Below the pieces are notes generated by a model. The model worked only from the letters and a program-made list of their open reading frames with translations, ran no database searches and was not told the origin of the DNA. The position numbers were made by a program, and so were the translations under genes. From an uncultured Clostridia bacterium (lineage in GTDB: Bacteria > Bacillota > Clostridia > Oscillospirales > Ruminococcaceae), in contig CALLQM010000424.1 of NCBI GenBank assembly GCA_938014855.1, positions 1 through 15,961 on the forward strand: a stretch of 15,961 nucleotides of DNA, in the 5' to 3' direction. The first letter of the stretch is position 1. Every line of letters begins with the position of its first letter. Below are positions 1 through 6,344 of this stretch, piece after piece.

Positions 1-520
1 CCTTTTTTGCAATCTTGACAGGATCGCCTTGTCCCATTTCAAATACGGGTGCGCCTGCCTTTTCCCCAACTACTTGACGCTGTTCGATTGCCGCCGGACG
101 ATAAACGTCGCACGCAACCAGCAGCGGACGCTTGCCTTGTTTTTTAAAATGTAGTGCCAGCTTTGCGGAATGGGTCGTTTTACCGGAACCCTGCAAACCG
201 CACATCATAATAACCGTCGGAGGACGGCTGGAAAAATTGATGCGCTCATTGCTTTCACCCATCAAGACTGTTAGTTCCTCATTTACAATCTTAATGACCA
301 TCTGAGCAGGTGTCAGACTTTCCAGCACCTCGCTGCCCATTGCTTTTTCCGTAACGGAGGCAACAAATTGTTTTGCCACCTTATAGTTAACATCCGCTTC
401 CAAAAGCGCAAGGCGAACCTCGCGCATTGCTTCCTTGATGTCGGATTCTTTGAGTTTTCCTTTATTGCGCATCTTTTTAAAGACTGCGGATAGCTTATCG
501 GAAAGACCTTCAAATGCCAT
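1..520 (-). CDS. ffh: Signal recognition particle protein Ffh (N-terminal part, runs off window)
   Basis: Ffh is the SRP GTPase that binds 4.5S RNA and signal peptides and delivers ribosome-nascent chain complexes to FtsY at the membrane. Only the first 173 residues are in the window; the rest lies beyond base 1. Visible are the N-terminal four-helix bundle (about residues 1-90), the P-loop GLQGSGKTT at 108-116 and the DVYRPAAIEQ stretch at 138-147 of the SRP GTPase insertion region. The start at 520 (MAFEGLSDKL) is preceded by an AGGCGGTG-like ribosome site. It lies 42 bases after the ylxM stop, the classical ylxM-ffh operon order, and probably uses the promoter upstream of ylxM. The M domain cannot be seen. 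The identification is secure. Confidence 0.97.
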   Translation of the reverse strand, partial: MAFEGLSDKLSAVFKKMRNKGKLKESDIKEAMREVRLALLEADVNYKVAKQFVASVTEKAMGSEVLESLTPAQMVIKIVNEELTVLMGESNERINFSSRPPTVIMMCGLQGSGKTTHSAKLALHFKKQGKRPLLVACDVYRPAAIEQRQVVGEKAGAPVFEMGQGDPVKIAKK

Positions 521-562
521 GGGGTTCACCGCCTTTCTAAAATAGGTAGTTATGTAGTCTTA

Positions 563-925
563 TCAGTCGTTCAGGCTGCTGGCTATTCGAATAATATTCT
601 CTGCGCGCAAGGAAACTTCACGCGAAATTCCAATCCTTCCGCCCAATTCTCGAATATAGCTTGCATCGCTGACAATCTGATCCAATCCATTTTGGATTTT
701 GCGAAATTTTTTTGCAAGACCAAGCCGTTCTTCCAAATTCAGAAGGACTCCTTCGGCACGCTTAATCGAATCCCGTACTCCCTGCCGTGTGATCTTGCTG
801 TGAGCCGCGATTTCCGCAAGGGAAAGGTCTTCATTGTAATATAGCTCTACCACGTCGCGTTGCTTTTCAGTGAGCATATCGCCATAAAAATCCAGCAGCA
901 ACGAAATCTCAAGATTCTTAGCCAC
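563..925 (-). CDS. ylxM: YlxM-family HTH protein (SRP-associated, p13-like)
   Basis: This is a 120-residue helix-turn-helix protein of the UPF0122/YlxM family, which almost always sits directly before ffh and is thought to act with the SRP pathway. A sigma-70 region-4-like block is visible at residues 17-60: LTEKQRDVVELYY, then LSLAEIAAHSKITRQGVRDSIKR. A basic helical region and a leucine-rich C terminus follow. I place the start at the GTG at 925 because GGAGG lies seven bases before it. The upstream in-frame ATG at 943 would add six residues (MNGGWK) but has no ribosome site and abuts a palindrome. Length fits the family (about 110-120). The ffh start follows after 42 bases, so the two are probably cotranscribed. 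Confidence 0.9.
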   Translation of the reverse strand: MAKNLEISLLLDFYGDMLTEKQRDVVELYYNEDLSLAEIAAHSKITRQGVRDSIKRAEGVLLNLEERLGLAKKFRKIQNGLDQIVSDASYIRELGGRIGISREVSLRAENIIRIASSLND

Positions 926-943
926 TTTCCAGCCTCCATTCAT

Positions 944-962
944 GTAAAGTCTTTTACTTTAC
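944..962. repeat. Perfect inverted repeat GTAAAGT-N5-ACTTTAC in the ylxM leader
   Basis: Seven-base arms are separated by CTTTT. The repeat lies between the predicted transcription start (about 973) and the Shine-Dalgarno (933-937) of ylxM. It could be a short RNA hairpin near the ribosome site or a DNA operator. Related copies lie further upstream: CTTTAC at 1018-1023 and ACTTTAC at 1058-1064. Confidence 0.55.
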
Positions 963-979
963 ACGTTCCCTCTGCGAGT

Positions 980-1008
980 ATTATACAGGACGAACAAACC
1001 ACTGTCAA
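980..1008 (-). promoter_or_regulatory. Sigma-A promoter for ylxM-ffh
   Basis: On the minus strand, TTGACA (1008-1003) is followed after exactly 17 bases by TATAAT (985-980). Both hexamers match the consensus perfectly. Predicted start of transcription is near 973, giving a leader of about 48 bases to the GTG at 925. It should drive ylxM and ffh. Confidence 0.88.
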
Positions 1009-1179
1009 GGTTTTTTTCTTTACATGACAAAATCTTCTAATTTTCGGTTTTTACACGACTTTACCTACCTTTATATTGAATAATCTTCCAAAATTAGAGT
1101 TGTCCTTTCTTTTCTTAATAATTTCCTCATAATTTTGATATAGTATAAAGGAATATTGTGTCAGCAGGAGGGTAAACAT

Positions 1180-2106
1180 ATGAATATTAAGCACGATTTG
1201 ACGCAGCTCATTGGCAACACACCTTTGATGTATTTAACCAATTACAGCAAAAAGCATGAGCTAAAAGGGCAGCTTGCCGTCAAGATCGAATACTTCAATC
1301 CGCTTGGTTCTGTAAAAGACCGTGCGGCGTATGCCATGATCTGCAATGCCGAACGAAATGGACTCATCCAGCCGGATTCGGTCATCATTGAACCGACCAG
1401 TGGTAATACCGGAATCGGACTTGCGTTTGTCTGTGCGGCAAAAGGATATCGGCTGATTTTGACCATGCCGGAAACCATGAGCCAAGAGCGCCGCATGCTT
1501 CTCAGCGCATTGGGTGCAGAATTGATTTTAACAGAAGGTGCAAAAGGCATGCAGGGCGCGGTCGATCGTGCAAACGAACTGGCGGAACAAACCGCTCATT
1601 CCTTTATCCCCAGCCAATTTGACAATCCCGCTAATCCTGCTATTCATGAAGCCACCACCGCCAAAGAAATCCTCTTAGACACCGACGAACAGGTAAACGC
1701 CTTTGTGTCCGCATTCGGTACCGGCGGCACGGTTTCCGGTGTTGGGCGTGCGCTGAAACAAAATAATCCGGATATCAAAATTTTTGCCGTAGAGCCTGCT
1801 GAATCCCCGCTTGTTTCACAGGGAAAAGCCGGAAAGCATGGAATTCAAGGAATTGGTGCAAATTTCGTCCCCGGCAACTTTGATGAGTCCGTGGTCGATG
1901 AAGTCTTAACAGTTGCTACAGAAGATGCGATCAACACCAGCCGTGAAGTAGCCAAAAGCGACGGACTGTTGGTCGGAATCAGTTCCGGATCCGCTATTTA
2001 TGCCGCCGCACAGCTGGCTGCAAAAGATGAATACAAAGACAAACTAATCGTGGCTTTGCTGCCGGACACCGGTGAGCGTTACTTATCCTCAGGGCTTTAC
2101 GAATAA
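1180..2106 (+). CDS. cysK: Cysteine synthase A (O-acetylserine sulfhydrylase)
   Basis: This PLP enzyme makes L-cysteine from O-acetyl-L-serine and sulfide in the cytoplasm. The 308-residue product has the fold-type II signatures in order: the substrate loop IGNTPLMYL (11-19), the PLP lysine in NPLGSVKDR (K46), the substrate-binding TSGNTG (73-78), the phosphate-binding GTGGT (180-184), the SGS motif near 269-271 and the C-terminal PDTGERYLS (295-303). Length is normal. The start at 1180 follows AGGAGG (1166-1171); a TTG at 1156 is in frame but lies upstream of that site. No clear T-box, S-box or riboswitch was seen upstream; the promoter is only weakly recognisable (TATAGT/TATAAA around 1139-1149). 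A membrane protein gene follows after 58 bases without an intervening terminator. cysM-like activity cannot be excluded from sequence alone. Confidence 0.95.
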   Translation: MNIKHDLTQLIGNTPLMYLTNYSKKHELKGQLAVKIEYFNPLGSVKDRAAYAMICNAERNGLIQPDSVIIEPTSGNTGIGLAFVCAAKGYRLILTMPETMSQERRMLLSALGAELILTEGAKGMQGAVDRANELAEQTAHSFIPSQFDNPANPAIHEATTAKEILLDTDEQVNAFVSAFGTGGTVSGVGRALKQNNPDIKIFAVEPAESPLVSQGKAGKHGIQGIGANFVPGNFDESVVDEVLTVATEDAINTSREVAKSDGLLVGISSGSAIYAAAQLAAKDEYKDKLIVALLPDTGERYLSSGLYE

Positions 2107-2164
2107 CCCGGTTTCTGTTATGCTGAGAACATATAAAACTAGAAAAATATGGAGGAATTTCAAC

Positions 2165-2560
2165 ATGAATGAAATGAACAGCCATGAGCCAACGGAAAAC
2201 ACGACCGAAGAAACCCTGAACACCCCCAATATTACCGATACCCCAGAAACCACAGAACTTCCACAAGAACCGGAAAACAAGGAGACCGCTGTTGCTGCGG
2301 CAGCAAAAAGGGGCTATCACAATCGAACTGCACGGCTGCTAAACGGCGTGTTTGTTGTTCTCTTGGTATTTATGGTGATTTTCCTCTTGCTTCAAATGTA
2401 TCTCAATGTTGCAAGCTATATGCAGCAAGGTGCATCAATCGGTTTAGCACTTCTGTATATCTTGGCAAGCAGTTCCACTTCTTTTCTGCTTTGCGCTCTG
2501 CCATTCATTTTTAAATTTTTTGCAGAAGTCGTAGAGCTATTGGATCGAAACAACAAATAA
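2165..2560 (+). CDS. Unrecognised two-helix membrane protein with acidic N-terminal tail
   Basis: I do not recognise the family. The 131-residue product begins with about 45 residues rich in Glu, Thr, Pro and Asn, likely disordered. A short basic stretch follows (KRGYHNRTAR, 49-57), then two hydrophobic segments at about 58-80 and 92-118, ending in a charged tail (LLDRNNK). The positive charges before helix 1 suggest both ends face the cytoplasm. The start at 2165 has GGAGG at 2151-2155, nine bases away; a longer reading from 2072 would overlap cysK and lacks such a site. It is 58 bases downstream of cysK and directly before a strong terminator, so it is probably the second gene of that transcript. 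There is no sequence evidence that it works in cysteine metabolism. Confidence 0.82.
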   Translation: MNEMNSHEPTENTTEETLNTPNITDTPETTELPQEPENKETAVAAAAKRGYHNRTARLLNGVFVVLLVFMVIFLLLQMYLNVASYMQQGASIGLALLYILASSSTSFLLCALPFIFKFFAEVVELLDRNNK

Positions 2561-2568
2561 ATCATATA

Positions 2569-2610
2569 AAAAGGGCTGCCGCATAAATGCGGCAGCCCTT
2601 TTTTATTTTA
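2569..2610. terminator. Bidirectional intrinsic terminator
   Basis: GGGCTGCCGCAT pairs with ATGCGGCAGCCC around a two-base AA loop. The stem is extended by A and T tracts on each side (stem about 2569-2602), with T-rich sequence after it on both strands. It ends the cysK transcript on the plus strand and the regulator/small-protein transcript on the minus strand. Confidence 0.92.
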
Positions 2611-2757
2611 ATCGTTTTTCTTTTCTTCGCTTTTTCTAATTTGTTCGGTATCTAACGATAAATGAGATTCTTCTTCGGATCTTAAATGATGGATACCCTC
2701 ATCAATCATACGGAGCAGATCATTTTCTTCCGGGATCGGTTCACTGTTTAGGCTCAT
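2608..2757 (-). CDS. Small acidic/charged protein, 49 aa, coupled to DtxR-family regulator
   Basis: This short gene is unrecognised. The 49-residue product starts MSLNSEPIPEENDLLRMIDE and ends in a Lys/Glu-rich tail (RKSEEKKND). It has no Cys, no membrane segment, and is probably helical. Support for it being real: its ATG (2757-2755) overlaps the stop of the DtxR-type regulator as ATGA; GGAGG lies five bases before it, inside the regulator's last codons; and its stop lies directly before a terminator. The overlap suggests translational coupling and hence a linked role, perhaps in metal homeostasis, but no His/Cys ligand cluster is present apart from two adjacent His at 22-23. Function unknown. 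Confidence 0.72.
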   Translation of the reverse strand: MSLNSEPIPEENDLLRMIDEGIHHLRSEEESHLSLDTEQIRKSEEKKND

Positions 2758-3125
2758 TTTTTGTCCTCCCTCTGCACAAACTCTTTTACTTTTTCAAACG
2801 TTTCGGAACTGATTATATGCTCAATTCGGCACGCGTCCTGAGACGCTGTTTTTTCATCAACTGAAAGCGTTAGCACCAAAAAACGAGTAAGTGCAAGATG
2901 ACGCCCATAGATTTCATTTGCTTTTTTGCGCCCCTGCTCCGTCAAAACAATCAGCCCGCTGCTTTCCATGGTAATCAAGCCGTCTTTGCGCAGAATGCTC
3001 ATTGCACGGCTGATACTCGGTTTTGTATATTCCAGTTCGTTCGCAATATCAATCGAGCGAACCGAACCGTTTTTTTGTTCAAGAATCAGAATCGTTTCCA
3101 GATAATTTTCTCCCGATTCGTGCAT
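2754..3125 (-). CDS. DtxR/MntR-family metal-dependent transcriptional regulator
   Basis: A 123-residue regulator of the iron/manganese-responsive DtxR family, lacking the C-terminal SH3-like domain and so of MntR size. The N-terminal winged helix spans residues 5-65, with recognition helix near YTKPSISRAMSILRKDGL and wing SSGLIVLTEQG. The dimerisation/metal domain follows, with H76 (YGRHLALTRFL) and DACRIEHII (C99, E102, H103). Compared with Bacillus MntR, the Asp of the first helix is replaced by Asn (ESGENYLETI) and Glu99 by Cys as in DtxR, so the metal preference (Fe or Mn) cannot be predicted. The start at 3125 has GGAGG seven bases before it; the open frame to 3188 runs through the promoter and is less likely. 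It is followed by an overlapping 49-residue gene. Confidence 0.9.
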   Translation of the reverse strand: MHESGENYLETILILEQKNGSVRSIDIANELEYTKPSISRAMSILRKDGLITMESSGLIVLTEQGRKKANEIYGRHLALTRFLVLTLSVDEKTASQDACRIEHIISSETFEKVKEFVQREDKK

Positions 3126-3159
3126 GGAGCGTCCTCCTTTAACGGAATATGTTGGAACT

Positions 3160-3188
3160 ATTTTATCATGTTTTACGCTCCTCGGCAA
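3160..3188 (-). promoter_or_regulatory. Probable sigma-A promoter for the DtxR-family gene
   Basis: On the minus strand, TTGCCG (3188-3183) and TAAAAT (3165-3160) are separated by 17 bases, in the 72-base gap after the hydrogenase gene. Transcription would start near 3153, giving a leader of about 28 bases. The regulator can therefore be expressed apart from the upstream hydrogenase gene. Confidence 0.6.
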
Positions 3189-3197
3189 GTAACTGCA

Positions 3198-4442
3198 TCA
3201 CAGCTTTCGGTCAAAAATATCGCTGTCATTTAATAGCGATTCCACGGAATCAATCCCGAGTCGGTGCAAAAGTTCAATCACGTAAGGATTATCGATTGGA
3301 GTTGGATAATGTGCATCTTTTCCATAGGCTTCCACATTTTTTCTGCCTTGTTCCTTATCAATAATCGCTTTTGGACCGCCGACACAGCCGCCAACACAGC
3401 CCATTCCCTCATAAAAATTGGCTTTGATATTTCCGGCTGACAAAGCGGCCAACATCTCTTTGCAGGTTTTTACACCGTCCGCCTGCTGCGTTTTCACAGT
3501 AATCCTGCGGTGTGGATTGAGCCGTTCAACTGTGGAGCGCACAGCCTCGCTTACGCCTCCGGTATGCGCATAAATACGCCCTGTTCGTGAGGAATGGTCC
3601 CGTTCCTTATCCTCCATTTTAGCCGGATCAATGCCCGCCGCATTAAAAATGTCCTTGACTTCTTCAAACGTCAAAACATAGTCGACCGCGCCTTTTAAGT
3701 CCGGTTCTCTTGCCTCCGATTTTTTTGCCAAGCAAGGGCCGACAAAGATGGTTACCGCATCCGGATGCAGTACTTTGACCGCGCGGCCGCAGGCAATCAT
3801 CGGCGAAACCGAGCCGGGTACGTGCGGCATCAGCTGACTATATATTTTCCGCAGCATCGCAATCCACATCGGACAGCAGCAGCTTGTCAGCTGAAAATCT
3901 TCTTCTTTATGGATATTTTGATCAAATTCAAACGCCTCTTTTAATGTTAGGATATCTGCAAACAATGCCACTTCCAGCATACCATCAAATCCCAGCTTTA
4001 AAAATGCACTTCTCAGCATGCCGGGCGTTACGTTTGGACTGAACTGTCCTTGAAAAGCCGGTGCAATCAATGCATACACCAATCCCTTTGCATCTCGAAC
4101 CGCTTCAAGCGCTGGAAGAATATCTTTGGACGCCGTCAGCTTACCAGATTTACAGCTTTGCGCACATGCCGCACATCCAACGCAGTGAGTCAGATCAATT
4201 GCAACGCGGGGCTGTCCGGGTTTACGGGAAATGGCATCAAATTCACAAGCCTTGATGCACGGCGCATCCGGGGGACAGTCGCAGTCCGCAAGCTGCCATA
4301 TTACCGGATGTTTTTCCGGATGCAGAAGACAATCAAGGTGTTGCGGGTCATACTCCAAATGTTTCACAACATTTTGATCGGCTTGTCCGCGCTGAATCGA
4401 AGCTTTTAACAGCGTCTCGTACAATTCCTGAAAGGTCGCCAT
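3198..4442 (-). CDS. Monomeric [FeFe]-hydrogenase-like protein with 2[4Fe-4S] ferredoxin domain and TSCCCP motif
   Basis: The 414-residue protein is expected to bind an H-cluster and catalyse or sense H2 in the cytoplasm. An N-terminal extension (1-50) precedes two cluster sites, CxCx5CxxxC (C54, C56, C62, C66) and CxxCxxCxxxC (C87, C90, C93, C97). The large-subunit H-cluster domain has three motifs: L1 TSCCCPMW (186-193), with one more Cys than the usual TSCCP; L2 VGPCLAKKSE (234-243), with Gly where many enzymes have MPC; and L3 EGMGCVGGCVGG (345-356), giving ligands C349 and C353. These departures place it outside the classical group A enzymes, probably in the group B-type branch. The start at 4442 is preceded by AAGGAG. 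The upstream gene (YtvI-like) ends 54 bases before it, and no maturases (HydEFG) are in the window. Whether it evolves, oxidises or senses H2 is not decidable here. Confidence 0.9.
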   Translation of the reverse strand: MATFQELYETLLKASIQRGQADQNVVKHLEYDPQHLDCLLHPEKHPVIWQLADCDCPPDAPCIKACEFDAISRKPGQPRVAIDLTHCVGCAACAQSCKSGKLTASKDILPALEAVRDAKGLVYALIAPAFQGQFSPNVTPGMLRSAFLKLGFDGMLEVALFADILTLKEAFEFDQNIHKEEDFQLTSCCCPMWIAMLRKIYSQLMPHVPGSVSPMIACGRAVKVLHPDAVTIFVGPCLAKKSEAREPDLKGAVDYVLTFEEVKDIFNAAGIDPAKMEDKERDHSSRTGRIYAHTGGVSEAVRSTVERLNPHRRITVKTQQADGVKTCKEMLAALSAGNIKANFYEGMGCVGGCVGGPKAIIDKEQGRKNVEAYGKDAHYPTPIDNPYVIELLHRLGIDSVESLLNDSDIFDRKL

Positions 4443-4496
4443 TCAAACCACTCCTTTTCAAATGGACTCATACTAAACATCTAACACAAGCATTTT

Positions 4497-5591
4497 TTAT
4501 TTCTTAGAGGAATTCTCTGTTTTCCAAAACTGAACCACTCCGGAATCCTGCAGATTTTTGAAAATAATGATCGTCAGCGGGAACAGGAACATCCCAAGCA
4601 GTCCTAAAACATGCAGTCCAAGATACATAAACATCAGCGTAACCAACGGATGCAAACCGATTCGTTTGCCAATGATTCTTGGTTCCAATATGTTTCGGAT
4701 AATGGTAATAACCAAATAAACGGCTAGGATTCCGGCGCCAAATGTAGTTTTTCCCATAATCATTGCGATAATGCCCCATGGAATCAAAATGGTTCCCGTT
4801 CCAAGTACAGGCAGAATATCGACGAGTGAAATCATAGCCGCCAAAAGTACCGCATAATTCACTTTTAATAAAATCAGCCCGGCAGAAAGTTCAAGAAATG
4901 TAATGAACATAATCAGCAGATAAGATGATAGCATGCCGACCACCGTTTTGCTGAACGAATTCCAGCTGGAAATCACTTGTGTACGATATCGTTCGGGAAT
5001 TTGAAGTTTGCAGAATTTCACGATATTGTCAAACTCTACGGTCATAAAAAAGGTCGCTACCACCGTGATAATAATAGAAATCAGCAGGGATGGCAAAAGC
5101 GAAGCTTTGTTTGCCGCCCATGCGACCGCAGAAGTAGAAAAGTTAATGATATTTGACTGCAAATCATTAAACATCTGAATGGCTACGACATGGATTTGTT
5201 CTTCTATTTCATCCGGAAGTGCTACAACGATGCGTTCAATCGTTTGATTGAGCGCATCGGATAATTCAGGGGCGGCGCTTTGGTACCATACCGGAAGCTT
5301 ATTAATGAGTTCACCCAGTTCATTAAACGCATTATAAACTCCAAGCACAAATAAAATTCCTACAATGGAAACCAAAACAAACGCCACAACCGGAGAAAGC
5401 AGGCGTTTATTTTGATGCGTTTTTTTTTCCAAATAGTTAATTGTTTTTTGCAGGCATGCCGCCGTGATTAATCCAATCACAAACGGAAGCATCCATGCCA
5501 AAAGATATTTAAGGCATAGATATGCAATGATGAAAATACATACTAAAAATAAGCAATTAATGATAAATGCCCGCTTTTTTTCAATTGTCAA
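4497..5591 (-). CDS. ytvI: AI-2E family permease, YtvI-like (sporulation integral membrane protein)
   Basis: A 364-residue multi-helix membrane protein of the AI-2E exporter/permease superfamily. It most resembles the YtvI branch, which in endospore formers is linked to sporulation; transported substrate unknown. Hydrophobic segments pair at about 10-30 and 32-46 (TM1-2) and 66-86, then comes an extracytoplasmic-type soluble stretch (about 90-155), then five or so helices. The family signatures DILPVLGTG (258-266) and EPRIIGKRIGLHP (303-315) are intact. I choose the TTG at 5591 because AGGGAG lies just before it. The in-frame ATG at 5651 lies only about six bases from the predicted transcription start and has no ribosome site. 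It reads into the hydrogenase gene after 54 bases with no terminator between. The symbol is by family resemblance only. Confidence 0.82.
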   Translation of the reverse strand: MTIEKKRAFIINCLFLVCIFIIAYLCLKYLLAWMLPFVIGLITAACLQKTINYLEKKTHQNKRLLSPVVAFVLVSIVGILFVLGVYNAFNELGELINKLPVWYQSAAPELSDALNQTIERIVVALPDEIEEQIHVVAIQMFNDLQSNIINFSTSAVAWAANKASLLPSLLISIIITVVATFFMTVEFDNIVKFCKLQIPERYRTQVISSWNSFSKTVVGMLSSYLLIMFITFLELSAGLILLKVNYAVLLAAMISLVDILPVLGTGTILIPWGIIAMIMGKTTFGAGILAVYLVITIIRNILEPRIIGKRIGLHPLVTLMFMYLGLHVLGLLGMFLFPLTIIIFKNLQDSGVVQFWKTENSSKK

Positions 5592-5662
5592 ATTGGCTCC
5601 CTCTTCCGTATATGTGGCTTTTCCGCAAAACATGTTGTCAGAATAAATCATATCTTGTCACT

Positions 5663-5691
5663 ATTGTATGAAAACTAATAGAAACTGTCAA
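5663..5691 (-). promoter_or_regulatory. Sigma-A promoter for the ytvI-hydrogenase run
   Basis: On the minus strand, TTGACA (5691-5686) and TACAAT (5668-5663) are spaced by 17 bases. Start of transcription is predicted near 5656, which argues against the ATG at 5651 as the ytvI start and for the TTG at 5591. No sporulation-type (sigma-E/G) promoter was evident here. Confidence 0.85.
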
Positions 5692-5802
5692 CTGTTTATA
5701 TGTTATTTTTTCGTATCTTTTTCAGTATGGACCATTTTGGCAATGGTCAATCAATGAAACTGCACGCTCTCTTCCCAGAACCATTCTTTTCATCACATAT
5801 TA

Positions 5803-5832
5803 GTAAAAAAAGGCAGGGTCAGCCCTGCCTTT
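5803..5832 (-). terminator. Intrinsic terminator after the BTAD-regulator operon
   Basis: Read on the minus strand, AGGCAGGG, a CTGA loop and CCCTGCCT are followed by a run of seven T. The stem overlaps the last codons and stop of the 169-residue gene. Confidence 0.88.
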
Positions 5833-6328
5833 CTTCCACTCTTTTTTCCCAATTTGCAAGCTGGATTCCACCACTTGGCTTAGAAAGCGTATCGACAATC
5901 ATTCCAAGCAGTTCCTGAACACTCTGAAAACGAACGGAGCAATTCTCCTCTACCCATAAAGCCATCCCCTGCCACGTTGCATGCTGCCGAGTCAATACCT
6001 GCAGAAGGATGGTCACTTTGCAGCCTTTCTGTTGTGTAAAAATGGTTTCATCCTGATAACAAATCAGCTTATCCGCTATCGCATCCTGCTGACACATAAT
6101 GTGGCTTGCACGAAATGCCCGGCTTTGAAAAAAAGCATGCGGGAACCTGAAACGGTCAAAAATGTCCTCCATTTTATTTACAAAGTCATATGCTCCGCCA
6201 AACTCAATGCAGTCCGGGAGATATTGATTATAAAATCTGCCGCCGAATTCGGCGGACTCAACAGTATCAATGCATACTAGCGTTTTTGTGACAGTGCTGG
6301 GAAGCAGAAAGGTGCCACGTATCGGCAA
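5819..6328 (-). CDS. Conserved-looking hypothetical protein coupled to BTAD regulator, 169 aa
   Basis: Function unknown. The protein appears to have two parts. The first is an N-terminal block with VCIDTVES..GGRFYNQYLPD (18-39) and a helical KMEDIFDRFRFPHAFFQSRAF (52-72). The second is a C-terminal block KVTILLQVLTRQHATWQGMALWVEE (104-128) followed by FQSVQELLGMIVDTL (134-148). From memory this matches the shape of small uncharacterised clostridial proteins (RFYNP...; RQxATWQG...FRSxxEL), but I cannot name a family. I place the start at the TTG at 6328: AAGGGG lies nine bases upstream, just past the regulator's stop (6345). An ATG at 6436 would overlap the regulator by about 90 bases. The gap to the regulator is 16 bases, so it is in the same operon and may be its partner or effector. 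Six Cys are present without a recognisable metal motif. Confidence 0.75.
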   Translation of the reverse strand: MPIRGTFLLPSTVTKTLVCIDTVESAEFGGRFYNQYLPDCIEFGGAYDFVNKMEDIFDRFRFPHAFFQSRAFRASHIMCQQDAIADKLICYQDETIFTQQKGCKVTILLQVLTRQHATWQGMALWVEENCSVRFQSVQELLGMIVDTLSKPSGGIQLANWEKRVEERQG

Positions 6329-6344
6329 AGAGAAGTTCCCCTTT

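Noticed and set aside
1156..1179. Longer cysK reading from an upstream TTG
   Set aside because: The AGGAGG ribosome site lies downstream of this codon and is correctly placed for the ATG at 1180.
944..1179. T-box, S-box or other riboswitch ahead of cysK
   Set aside because: No conserved T-box sequence, terminator/antiterminator pair or known riboswitch core was seen in this stretch.
5592..5651. ATG start of the YtvI-like gene at 5651
   Set aside because: It lies about six bases from the predicted transcription start and has no Shine-Dalgarno, whereas the TTG at 5591 has AGGGAG.
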